Source: an uncultured Lysobacterales bacterium (GTDB lineage: Bacteria > Pseudomonadota > Gammaproteobacteria > Xanthomonadales > SZUA-36). From it: 19,471 bases of DNA. This document shows, piece by piece, positions 6,648-14,564 of the stretch. A model generated the notes under the pieces. The model did not search any database, was not told the origin of the DNA, and was given only the letters and a program-made list of their open reading frames with translations. Location of the stretch: the NCBI GenBank assembly GCA_937974465.1, contig CALJWY010000297.1, positions 1 through 19,471 of the forward strand, in the 5' to 3' direction. The translations under genes and the position numbers were made by a program. Position 1 is the stretch's first letter. Each line of letters starts with the position of its first letter.

Positions 6648-7940
6648 CTACCGTTCTGCTGTTGACAGTACCCCAGGCGTGCTGAAGCTCTGGATACGCG
6701 GTTTCTCCGCAACCAGGTGAACATCACTGATGACGCGCTCCAGGAACCCGCCTTCGCAATAGCAAAGATAGAACTCCCACATACGGACAAATTCCTCGCT
6801 GTAGCCCAATGCAGAAACCTCGTTGATCTTACTGAAGAAATTTCCCCGCCAGTGGTTCAAGGTCATTGCATAGTCAAGACCAATGTCTTCCACTCCCGTT
6901 ATCAGCATGTCACTCACCTTAACAATGGTGGCCGCCATAACAGTCAGGCTTGGCAGGCAACTGCCCGGGAAAATATAGCGCTGGATAAAATCGATATTGC
7001 GTTGTGAATAAGCATATTGCTGATCGGCTATGGTGATGGCCTGAATCAACATCCGACCACCTGGCTTTAGAAGCTGGCTGCATTGGCGGAAATAGGTGTC
7101 GTACTGGCTGCTGCCAATTGCTTCAATCATTTCAAGAGAAACCAATTTATCGTAGCGTCCTTCAAGATCACGATAATCTTCCAGCAAAAGTTCAACCCTG
7201 TCCTCCAGCCCTGCCTCGATAACGCGTTCGCAGGCCATCTCGTACTGCTGTTTTGAAATGGTCGTGGTGGTCACACGACAGCCGTATTTCTTTGCAGCAT
7301 GAATTGCAAACCCACCCCAGCCTGTGCCTATTTCGACTACATGGTCTTCCGGTCCGAGTTCGAGTTTTTCGCAGACCACGTCAAGGCGATGCTGCTGCGC
7401 TTCAGCCAGGCTTTGATCATGCCGCTCAAACATGGCCGCCGAGTACATCATCGACTTATCCAGCCAAAGTGAGAAAAAGTCATTACCCAGGTCATAGTGT
7501 GCCGAAATATTGCGGCGCGCACCTTCCCTGGTATTCCGGTTGAACCAGTGAAACAGCTTTTGCAGTGGCCGGGTTAAACGTGCGCTGCCTTTTTCCATGT
7601 CATCCAGCACGTGACGATTTTTTACCAGTATACGGACCAGGTTGACCAGTTCCTCACAGCGCCAGGAACCCTGCATATATGCCTCACCGGCGCCAATTGA
7701 GCCACCAAATGCGATATCGGCATAGAAGGAAGCGTTCAATACCTCGATGCTGGCGACCAGTTCTGCCTCATCTTCTGGCTGCCCGAACCTTGTTGTGAAA
7801 CTACCATCGGTCAGATTAATGCAACCGGTATCGATACGCTGCAGATGCTTGAGTACCAGTTTGCGTGCAAGTTGGGCAAACATACCCGGCTTGAGTGTGC
7901 CTGCCAGGTGCTTTTCTGATGCCAGACTTACGGATTTCAT
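6648..7940 (-). CDS. Cyclopropane-fatty-acyl-phospholipid synthase-family protein (full length)
   Basis: A 430-residue SAM-dependent methyltransferase with the two-part CFA synthase layout: a lipid-binding N-terminal domain to about residue 140, then HYDLGNDFF (148-156), the SAM site VVEIGTGWGG (201-210), SLEMIEAIG and NIDFIQRYIFPG. By eye alignment with E. coli Cfa, the acid corresponding to Glu239 is kept (E273), but Cys139 aligns with Ala168 and His266 with Gln300. It may therefore methylate an unsaturated lipid without making a cyclopropane ring, as related enzymes of furan and branched fatty acid pathways do; that is inference. It is the last gene of the photoreceptor-headed operon, 13 bp after DUF1365, with AGGA ahead of the ATG. 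Confidence 0.9.
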   Translation of the reverse strand: MKSVSLASEKHLAGTLKPGMFAQLARKLVLKHLQRIDTGCINLTDGSFTTRFGQPEDEAELVASIEVLNASFYADIAFGGSIGAGEAYMQGSWRCEELVNLVRILVKNRHVLDDMEKGSARLTRPLQKLFHWFNRNTREGARRNISAHYDLGNDFFSLWLDKSMMYSAAMFERHDQSLAEAQQHRLDVVCEKLELGPEDHVVEIGTGWGGFAIHAAKKYGCRVTTTTISKQQYEMACERVIEAGLEDRVELLLEDYRDLEGRYDKLVSLEMIEAIGSSQYDTYFRQCSQLLKPGGRMLIQAITIADQQYAYSQRNIDFIQRYIFPGSCLPSLTVMAATIVKVSDMLITGVEDIGLDYAMTLNHWRGNFFSKINEVSALGYSEEFVRMWEFYLCYCEGGFLERVISDVHLVAEKPRIQSFSTPGVLSTAER

Positions 7941-7953
7941 ATCTGTTTCCTTT

Positions 7954-8712
7954 CTATCGCAAAGTTTTTTCAGGATGATCGTGAACCGGGACCTTTTTCA
8001 GCCACAAGCGCAGCGCCTGCCAGTGAATCGCAATAATAACCCTCAGGGTCATAAATGGGTAAGCCAGTAATACACGAGCGAGTGACCAGGAATCAATCTC
8101 GGTACGCTGCAGATTCAACGTCGCATCAAATATTTTTTCATTATTCCGGGAATTTTGCATATGCACATTCAGGCTCTCTCCCGGGCTGGAAAATCGCCAG
8201 TCATAGGCAACATCCATTTCCATAAATGGTGAAACATGCATTTCTTTCACAGGTGTGTAGCGCTTGTGCTCAACGGTGCCCTGGTTGATTGCTTCATGCA
8301 ACACATAGCAATGGCGCTCCCCCCAGGGTGTGTTGTTAACTTCAGCAACGATGGTTTCCAGCCGCTGATCATCTGCATCAAAACAGTAGTAGAAACTGAC
8401 TGGATTAAAGCAATAACCGAAATAAGCGAGGTTGGTCAGCAGCCTGATCGGCCCTTGCGGGCGGTTGCCCGTTTGGCTAAAAACCAGCTCACGAACGGCT
8501 TTGTCGAGAGGCACAGAGGCATCTCCCAGGTGGCTTTCACGCTTGAATCGCGCCAGTGCAGGACGCTTGCAGGACCAAAACCAATGGCCTTGAAAGACCC
8601 TGTCCAGCTCGGCGAGATCCAGGTACATCATGAACACCCGGTAATCAAATGCGTGCTCGCGTGGCAGCATTCGCCGGTGTCTTATATCCCCTTCAAAAAT
8701 TGCGCTATGCAT
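7954..8712 (-). CDS. DUF1365 family protein
   Basis: A 252-residue protein with family signatures: an opening HSAIFEGDIRHRRMLPREHAF, LTNLAYFGYCFNPVSFYYCF in the middle and NTPWGERHCYVL after it. The biochemical function of DUF1365 is not established. The family is recurrently encoded beside FAD-dependent oxidoreductases and CFA-like methyltransferases in light- or singlet-oxygen-induced operons, so it probably acts in lipid modification. The start overlaps the 3' end of the FAD oxidoreductase gene by 8 bp, which supports co-translation. Confidence 0.93.
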   Translation of the reverse strand: MHSAIFEGDIRHRRMLPREHAFDYRVFMMYLDLAELDRVFQGHWFWSCKRPALARFKRESHLGDASVPLDKAVRELVFSQTGNRPQGPIRLLTNLAYFGYCFNPVSFYYCFDADDQRLETIVAEVNNTPWGERHCYVLHEAINQGTVEHKRYTPVKEMHVSPFMEMDVAYDWRFSSPGESLNVHMQNSRNNEKIFDATLNLQRTEIDSWSLARVLLAYPFMTLRVIIAIHWQALRLWLKKVPVHDHPEKTLR

Positions 8713-9958
8713 TTTGCAGGCGGTCCCTGAAGTGTTTTAACGCTTCTAATGCGCTGACCACACCATCCTCATGAAAACCATTACGCCAATAAGCACCACA
8801 GAAATACGTGCCTTTGGCTCCGTTGATATCCGCCTGTCTTTGTTGAGCAGCCACTGCAGCAGAGGTAAACACGGGATGCCTGTATTGAAACCGCTGAATG
8901 ATCTTATCGGGCCGAATGGCTTCCGTATGGTTAAGGCTCACACAGAACTGCGCCGGGGCGCGGATACCCTGCAGGATATTCATGTTGTACGTAAGCGCCA
9001 CGCGCTCCTGCGAGCGTTTCGGAATATGATAGTTCCAGGCTGCCCATGCACGACGGCGTCTGGGCATCACCGATTCATCGGTATGCAGAACCGTATCGTT
9101 CGATTGAAAACCAAACTGGCCAAGCACCTGTTGTTCTTGCAGCGTCGGGTCTGCCAGCATCGCCAGTGCCTGGTCACCATGACAGGCAATGAATGCGTGG
9201 TCAAAATTCTCGGCCTGCTGGCCACGCACCTTGATTTCGACATACCTGCCGTCCCGGCGCACGGATTCGACCGGGGCATTCAACCTGATGCGCTCACGGT
9301 GGCCGGCCACCAGTTTGGCAACATAGCTGTTGGAGCCGCCCTTGATCACGCGCCAGACCGGCCGCTCGTTGACACTCAACATACCGTGGTTGTCAAAGAA
9401 ACGGATAAAAAACCTGGCGGGCATTTTACCCATCACCGAGGGCTTGGCCGACCAAATGGCAGCACCCATCGGAATAATGAAATAATCGATGAACTCACGC
9501 GAATATTCATTTTTCGCAAGGTAATCTTCCAGTGACATGTCGGGCGTTGACGAGTCAAGCAGTTGTTTTGCGTGCCGGTTAAATCGAAGAATCTCGCGAA
9601 TCATCCGGTGAAATGAAGGTTTGAAAAGATTGGCGCGCTGTGCAAATAGGCCATTCAGTGACGAACCACAATATTCCAGACCGGTCTGCTCGTGCTGCAC
9701 GCTGAAGCCCATGTCGCTGTCCTGCCAACCGACACCCAGTTCATCCAGCAATGCGATAAAATTTGGATAGGTCCACTCGTTGAAAACGATAAAACCGGTG
9801 TCGATGGCATAGTGCTGACCGGCATGCTCTACCTGCACAGTATGGGTGTGTCCGCCAATTCGGCCATCGGCCTCAAATACAGTAACATCATGTTCACGGG
9901 CCAGGTGGTAGGCCGCCACATTGCCGGCGATTCCTGTTCCAATAACCGCAATCTTCAT
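8705..9958 (-). CDS. FAD-dependent amine-oxidase/desaturase-like oxidoreductase
   Basis: A 417-residue flavoprotein beginning with the Rossmann dinucleotide motif GTGIAG at residues 7-12, followed by FEADGRIGGHTHT. It ends with a second FAD contact region (GTYFCGAYWRNGFHEDGVVSA). I place the start at 9958: the nucleotide motif follows immediately, as in the family, and the ATG overlaps the desaturase stop as ATGA, although the frame stays open back to 10033. This subgroup is regularly paired with DUF1365 and CFA-like enzymes. In analogous branched- and furan-fatty-acid pathways an FAD enzyme reduces or desaturates the methylated acyl chain, the most reasonable guess for its role here. Substrate unproven. 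Confidence 0.92.
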   Translation of the reverse strand: MKIAVIGTGIAGNVAAYHLAREHDVTVFEADGRIGGHTHTVQVEHAGQHYAIDTGFIVFNEWTYPNFIALLDELGVGWQDSDMGFSVQHEQTGLEYCGSSLNGLFAQRANLFKPSFHRMIREILRFNRHAKQLLDSSTPDMSLEDYLAKNEYSREFIDYFIIPMGAAIWSAKPSVMGKMPARFFIRFFDNHGMLSVNERPVWRVIKGGSNSYVAKLVAGHRERIRLNAPVESVRRDGRYVEIKVRGQQAENFDHAFIACHGDQALAMLADPTLQEQQVLGQFGFQSNDTVLHTDESVMPRRRRAWAAWNYHIPKRSQERVALTYNMNILQGIRAPAQFCVSLNHTEAIRPDKIIQRFQYRHPVFTSAAVAAQQRQADINGAKGTYFCGAYWRNGFHEDGVVSALEALKHFRDRLQNA

Positions 9959-10929
9959 TCGAGATGCTCTCTGCCAGGCGAATCGAGACGATTGGCGTCC
10001 CTGCGCTCTGCCGGCACGGGTTTGAGGTCCCAAACCAGACCCAGGGCAGACAGGGTCCGGAGTAGATAATATGTCGGATCAATCTCCCACCAATAGAAAC
10101 CCTGTTTAACCGAAACCGGGTAATGATGATGGTTGTTATGCCAGCCTTCACCAAGCGTCAGCAACGCCAGCCAAAAATTATTCCGGCTGTTGTCTTTGGT
10201 GGCATATCGCCGCTTGCCCCAACGGTGAGCCAGTGAATTAATCGTGAATGTTCCATGGTACAGGGCCACAGTAGATACAAAGAAGCCCCACACCAACATC
10301 TGCCCGCCGCTGGTATTTAACTGAGGCGCATAGGTTTGTAGTGCGATACCGGCCAGCAAAAGGAACACAGCCAATAACGCCGGGATGACAATGTCAAACC
10401 GGTCAAGAAACCTGAGTTCGGGATAGCGAAGAAGGTCACGGACACGAGTCTCCTGCACCGCAAAATGTTCACGTGACAGGAACCAACCGGTGTGACTCCA
10501 CCACAGACTGTGTCGCACCGGCGAGTGCGGGTCATTCTCCCCCTCTGTTGATGCATGGTGCTGGCGATGGTGTGCAGCCCACCAAATCGGCCCCCGTTGC
10601 GCGGACGAGGCACCAATAACGGCGAACATAAATTGCAGGATGCGTGAGGTTTTGAAAGTCCGGTGTGAGAAGTAGCGATGATAAAAGCCAGTGATGGCAA
10701 ACATGCGAATCATGTAAAGCGCGACAGCAGTTCCAACCGCAAACGGACTCCAACCCACCCAGATGACTCCAAGACACGCCACGTGCATAGCGATGAACGG
10801 CACTACCCGCAACCAGTCCACACGCCTGGCGTCATTACCTGGCAGGGTTTTCACTCGCGTGCTGTCAAACCACCCCAGCCAAGAATTGGTAATTCTGCGA
10901 AAGTATCCAGTTTTAGCCGTAGCTACCAT
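9955..10929 (-). CDS. Acyl-CoA (delta-9 type) fatty acid desaturase
   Basis: A 324-residue integral-membrane di-iron desaturase. The three histidine boxes are intact: HRYFSH (84-89, H-x4-H), HRQHH (121-125, H-x2-HH) and HNNHH (264-268), with hydrophobic segments between. Such enzymes insert a cis double bond into saturated acyl-CoA or acyl lipid using O2 and an electron donor. In this operon it would supply the unsaturated chains that CFA-type methyltransferases act on. Its first 7 bases overlap the lipocalin gene, and its stop overlaps the next start (ATGA). The C-terminal 25 residues after WDLKPVP are polar. The family call is secure; double-bond position is not deducible. Confidence 0.94.
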   Translation of the reverse strand: MVATAKTGYFRRITNSWLGWFDSTRVKTLPGNDARRVDWLRVVPFIAMHVACLGVIWVGWSPFAVGTAVALYMIRMFAITGFYHRYFSHRTFKTSRILQFMFAVIGASSAQRGPIWWAAHHRQHHASTEGENDPHSPVRHSLWWSHTGWFLSREHFAVQETRVRDLLRYPELRFLDRFDIVIPALLAVFLLLAGIALQTYAPQLNTSGGQMLVWGFFVSTVALYHGTFTINSLAHRWGKRRYATKDNSRNNFWLALLTLGEGWHNNHHHYPVSVKQGFYWWEIDPTYYLLRTLSALGLVWDLKPVPAERRDANRLDSPGREHLE

Positions 10930-11447
10930 TTTTGAGGTACCTGCAGGATTTCGCCGACATCATAGCCAACCTCCTTCAGCATACCTAAAATTTCGTCATA
11001 TTTCTGCGCTGAAATTGAAGGATTCCTTGCCATGATCCAGACATAATCCCGCTTGTTCCTGCCAATCACTGTGATGGAGTAGTCTTCATCCAGGTAGATG
11101 ATCCGATAATCGGCCTTGATGGGCCGAATAAACTGCATTCCCCAGATGGCATTTGACTCATCCTGCACAAAGCCACGCGGGCGATAGGTTTTGAGCTTGC
11201 CCTCGAAACTTTCATCATGGAATGTGAAGGTGGTCGCAATGCTACCGTCATCATCCAGGCGGTAGGATTCTATGGCGTTATGGGCGCCCTTCTCTATCGT
11301 GGTAGGAATATTGGCAATCACGTACCAATCGCCCATGAAACGTTCGAGGTCGACGTAATCTACAGCCTTTAAGGGTATCGTCTTGCTGCAAGCCAGCAGG
11401 CTAATCATGAGAGCCACTGTAAAGACTGACCGAAGTACTATTTTCAA
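10923..11447 (-). CDS. blc: Outer-membrane lipocalin (Blc-like lipoprotein)
   Basis: A 174-residue lipocalin with a lipoprotein signal ending LLAC (Cys20); Ser21 favours outer-membrane sorting. The G-x-W motif is in FMGDWYVIANIP, and the C-terminal WIMARNPSIS segment is typical of Blc. Blc-type lipocalins bind fatty acids and lysophospholipids and are linked to membrane repair under stress. The reading frame begins with TTG, not ATG, with GGGAGA about 7 bases ahead; an ATG-initiated product would lose the signal peptide, so the TTG start is preferred. It lies 18 bp after the DUF6134-like gene and overlaps the desaturase start. Confidence 0.92.
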   Translation of the reverse strand: MKIVLRSVFTVALMISLLACSKTIPLKAVDYVDLERFMGDWYVIANIPTTIEKGAHNAIESYRLDDDGSIATTFTFHDESFEGKLKTYRPRGFVQDESNAIWGMQFIRPIKADYRIIYLDEDYSITVIGRNKRDYVWIMARNPSISAQKYDEILGMLKEVGYDVGEILQVPQKW

Positions 11448-11465
11448 AATTAATTCTCCCGACCA

Positions 11466-12104
11466 TCAAAGTAATTGGTAACGAAGACGGCGACCGCCTT
11501 TTGCTTCGGTTTCGAGCGCCAGCCACTCGTTATCTTCCGAGTACCAAAGTTCAATTTTAAGCTCTCCCGCACCAAGCAGGTAGCGAAAGGCAGGTTGCAT
11601 GACACCGCGAACACTCAACTCGACCAACTCCGGCTCACTTACATCAACATCAATAACCGCGCCGTTCTGGGTGTTGATGAGACGCTTCTGTTGCAGAAAT
11701 GCCGGGTTCCAGTAGGCAAAACTCATATTACAGGGTGGCAACTCCGCATCCCCCGCTGTAGCGCGCAAGGTGAAGCTCTCGCCTTCCAGGGCACCGCTTA
11801 CCTGGAACGGTTTGCCGTTGGCGTCAGTACGGGACTCTATCCGTATCAGGCAGTCACCTTGCCAGGTCTCGAGGTTCTCATGCTCGTAGCCATACAGCTT
11901 TACAAAAAGCATACGATATTCGAAGCTTGCTTCGCTTTGTAATCTCGTTTCATTTTCGAATTCCTGAATATAGAAGTTGTGGTAACCGATTTCCTTTTTA
12001 TCCAGGAAAACACGAAAACGCCATTCCTGTTGGTCTGCCAGGAGGCTTGAGGGGAGAATAAGTAAGGTTGCCAGCAGTGTTAGTAGTCTCATCTTCATTT
12101 GCAT
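11466..12104 (-). CDS. Secreted DUF6134-like protein
   Basis: A 212-residue exported protein with a signal peptide (hydrophobic LLTLLATLLILPSSLLA, cleavage expected before DQQEW). The mature part is mainly beta-strand-like, with FRVFLDKKEIGYHNF near the start and a C-terminal LKIELWYSEDNEWLALE segment. It resembles the DUF6134 family, whose function is unknown. Related photoreceptor-linked lipid operons often have a DUF3833 protein in this position; whether the two are interchangeable is unknown. The start may be the ATG at 12104 or, with a slightly better GAGA spacing, the one at 12098. It begins 9 bp after DUF1295. Confidence 0.75.
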   Translation of the reverse strand: MQMKMRLLTLLATLLILPSSLLADQQEWRFRVFLDKKEIGYHNFYIQEFENETRLQSEASFEYRMLFVKLYGYEHENLETWQGDCLIRIESRTDANGKPFQVSGALEGESFTLRATAGDAELPPCNMSFAYWNPAFLQQKRLINTQNGAVIDVDVSEPELVELSVRGVMQPAFRYLLGAGELKIELWYSEDNEWLALETEAKGGRRLRYQLL

Positions 12105-12113
12105 TCTCGGTTA

Positions 12114-12887
12114 TCAGCTACGTTTAGGGCCAGGGAAAAAGGCATTGGTGGCTTCTATGTAGGCCTTGTATTTTGGCCTGCGCTCACTGATATCCTTTTC
12201 AAGCAGCGCCACGCCGGAGACCTTCAGCAGCAACACCGTCATGAGCAAGGGAGCAATGATGGTCCACCACGCACCGGCGGAAAGCGCAATCAGGTAGAAG
12301 CCCCACCAAAGTGTGAATTCACCAAAGTAATTAGGGTGTCGTGTAAATTTCCACAGGCCACTATCCAGTACTTTTCCGGCGTTTGCTGGATCGCGCCTGA
12401 ATCGTGACAACTGCAGGTCACCAACCACTTCAAAGAACATGCCGGCGAACCAAAGAGCCACCCCAGCATAATCAAGTATGCCGATGGCAGCCTGGCCGCT
12501 GATTGCCGCCAGCAGGGGCAAACAGATCACCCAGGCAAGGAAAGCCTGCAACAAAAAGACGATATAGAAGCTTTTAAAGCTGAAACCGGGCTCGTTATTG
12601 GCGCGAATTTCCTGGTATCTATAATCCTCAGGCTGGCCATGATTACGCCAGGAAATATAGATCGATAAACGCAGGGCCCAAACAGCAATGAGCACCAGCA
12701 TCAATATCTCACGCGGGCCAGACAGCCCGGATGCTTGTGAATACACAAATGCGGCCAGCAAAAACATCAACGACCAGAGTGAATCGACAATACTGACATC
12801 ATTGCGAAGCATACTCACCAACCAGAATACAACGGCCACCAGAAACAGTGCGCCACCAGCCACTGCATAAGCTGTCCAATCAAGCAT
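12114..12887 (-). CDS. DUF1295 membrane protein (steroid 5-alpha-reductase-like)
   Basis: A 257-residue integral membrane protein with about six or seven hydrophobic segments and the family's C-terminal signature (WKFTRHPNYFGEFTLWWGFY), shared with steroid 5-alpha-reductase and isoprenylcysteine methyltransferase-like proteins. The family is thought to reduce double bonds or methylate lipid substrates with NAD(P)H or SAM, but no bacterial substrate is established. AGGAG lies 8 bases upstream, inside the end of the DUF2878 gene, and the gap to that gene is only 3 bp. The operon context points to membrane-lipid modification. Confidence 0.92.
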   Translation of the reverse strand: MLDWTAYAVAGGALFLVAVVFWLVSMLRNDVSIVDSLWSLMFLLAAFVYSQASGLSGPREILMLVLIAVWALRLSIYISWRNHGQPEDYRYQEIRANNEPGFSFKSFYIVFLLQAFLAWVICLPLLAAISGQAAIGILDYAGVALWFAGMFFEVVGDLQLSRFRRDPANAGKVLDSGLWKFTRHPNYFGEFTLWWGFYLIALSAGAWWTIIAPLLMTVLLLKVSGVALLEKDISERRPKYKAYIEATNAFFPGPKRS

Positions 12888-12890
12888 CGC

Positions 12891-13451
12891 CTATTCTCCT
12901 GTCGGCAGTCGCTGTAAGGGTATGAGGGGTGCGGGCTTGCGTGAACCCTCGAGGCGTATTGCAACCGTTACAAGCAATGGCATTACCAGTGCCCAGATCA
13001 AAGCAAGTGCAATGATCGCACTCTGGTAATTGACGAACTCCATCGCACCAAGTCGCTCACCAGCCATGTAACTAAGGGGACCAAAGATTGCACCCAGCAC
13101 GGATGCCAGGAGTGGTTTTCCTTTCAGCCAACTCATCGACAGGTTAATGGTCGTCGCAAACAATGCCCACATAGCCAGAATCCAATAAGGTGCAATACCT
13201 GAAATCAATATCCCGCTGGAATAGCTTAACCAACCGCTCATCACCAACAAACTGTCAAACAACAACCCCAGTGCGACCGCCACAAATACCAACACCAGTT
13301 CATCAGTGCGCCACTCTGACATTTGCACATGCAAGATCACAACAAGACTGACAACCACTAAGCCCAGCCATGGCATGCCATCGGCCGCACTAAGCACGCA
13401 GGCAAACCAGCCTGCCTGGAAAGCGACAAAATTGAACAACGAACGTTTCAT
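12891..13451 (-). CDS. DUF2878 membrane protein
   Basis: A 186-residue protein with about six hydrophobic segments; NFVAFQAGWFACVL near the start, SGIAPYWILAMWALFATTINLS in the middle and GPLSYMAGERLGA afterwards are family hallmarks. The function is unknown; members nearly always sit with DUF1295 and CFA-like genes. The start at 13451 is chosen because its ATG overlaps the upstream stop as ATGA; the frame stays open to 13511 but the added residues are hydrophilic and lie inside the upstream gene. Confidence 0.9.
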   Translation of the reverse strand: MKRSLFNFVAFQAGWFACVLSAADGMPWLGLVVVSLVVILHVQMSEWRTDELVLVFVAVALGLLFDSLLVMSGWLSYSSGILISGIAPYWILAMWALFATTINLSMSWLKGKPLLASVLGAIFGPLSYMAGERLGAMEFVNYQSAIIALALIWALVMPLLVTVAIRLEGSRKPAPLIPLQRLPTGE

Positions 13452-14548
13452 AAGGCCTCCGTCACTGTTGATTTCTCCTGGCGTTCGAAAAGATAGTGGC
13501 TCACGTACCACTCCCGTCCTTCCTTGTGGCCGAACAGCTCAGCGCACGCCATGAAAAAGATACGCCATCGCTGGAACCATTTTTCTGCCTGGCCGGAACC
13601 ATAGGTTGCAGCCAGGATTGGAAGAATTTCCTGCTTGGAAGCATCCATGTTTTCCAGCCATGCATTGGATGTTTTCTCGTAGTGGCAGCCATTCCAGCGC
13701 CATTGATTAACCAACTGCAAGTCCTGTTGAAAACGCAATGGCAAGTCTTCGCTTGGCATGATGCCTCCGGAAAAAAAGTGTCTGCTCATCCAGTCACCAG
13801 GGCCCTGGTCAAGGAACTCATAAGCACAATTGCGGTGGCAGAATATATGTTTAAAGAACTTACCATCCGGTTGCAGCCACGTGCTGATGCGGCGATATAG
13901 CTCCTGGTAGTTACGCATGTGCTCAAACATTTCAACTGAAACGATTCGATCAAAGCGTAGCTCAGTGTCAAACTCATTCATGTCACGAGTAATCACGGAG
14001 ATGTTACTGATACCGCGGATCCTGGCTTGCTCGGTAATATACTCGCGCTGACTATTGGAGTTTGAGACAGATACAACCCTGCATTCCGGGTAGCTGGATG
14101 CTATCCAAAGGCTCAAAGAGCCCCAACCGCAGCCGAGGTCCAATACATGCATGCCGTCTTCGATACCGGCATGAAGAGAGGTAATCCGCAGCGCCTCAGC
14201 CTCCGCCTCGTCCAGGGATGCAGTGCTCTCATTCCAATAGCAGCTGCTGTATTTTCGATGCCGGCCCATGACGTATCCAAAAAAATCAGCCGGCACCTCA
14301 TAGTGTTGCTCATTTGCCAGCTCGGGTACCGGCGCTACTTCAGCAGTTCGCATGCGGGCAACGAACTGGATCAACTCTTCACCACTGCGTTCCAGGTCGC
14401 TGGCGTTGATGTCTACAAGGCGGCGACGATTGAGGCGCCGGATACCGGCACGGATCAGACTATCAGGCAGCAGACCCATTTCAGCCCAACCAATGGGGCC
14501 GGTTGATTTCTCTGAATTACCCGCGGCGTTCTGCTCATTCTCATGCAT
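13448..14548 (-). CDS. CFA-synthase-like SAM methyltransferase (short form)
   Basis: About 366 residues, lacking the full lipid-binding N-terminal domain of classical CFA synthase. Visible motifs are EQHYEVPADFF (80-90), the SAM loop LDLGCGWGS (136-144), VEMFEH (205-210, with Glu209) and KHIFCHR (233-239, with His234). Thus the Glu and His of the CFA active site are kept, while the position of E. coli Cys139 aligns with Ser102, followed by Cys103. It probably methylates an unsaturated acyl chain or a related small substrate. Possible starts are 14572 (TTG), 14557 and 14548; I prefer 14548 because AGGA lies 10 bases before it and too close to 14557. It is the second gene of the operon, immediately after the photoreceptor gene. 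Confidence 0.85.
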   Translation of the reverse strand: MHENEQNAAGNSEKSTGPIGWAEMGLLPDSLIRAGIRRLNRRRLVDINASDLERSGEELIQFVARMRTAEVAPVPELANEQHYEVPADFFGYVMGRHRKYSSCYWNESTASLDEAEAEALRITSLHAGIEDGMHVLDLGCGWGSLSLWIASSYPECRVVSVSNSNSQREYITEQARIRGISNISVITRDMNEFDTELRFDRIVSVEMFEHMRNYQELYRRISTWLQPDGKFFKHIFCHRNCAYEFLDQGPGDWMSRHFFSGGIMPSEDLPLRFQQDLQLVNQWRWNGCHYEKTSNAWLENMDASKQEILPILAATYGSGQAEKWFQRWRIFFMACAELFGHKEGREWYVSHYLFERQEKSTVTEAL

Positions 14549-14564
14549 AGTATTCATTTCCTGA

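Noticed and set aside
8771..9535. 254-codon plus-strand frame inside the FAD oxidoreductase gene
   Set aside because: It is the antisense shadow of a clearly conserved flavoprotein and shows no recognisable domain.
9959..10033. 25-residue upstream extension of the FAD oxidoreductase
   Set aside because: The Rossmann motif begins right after the 9958 start, which also overlaps the preceding stop as ATGA.
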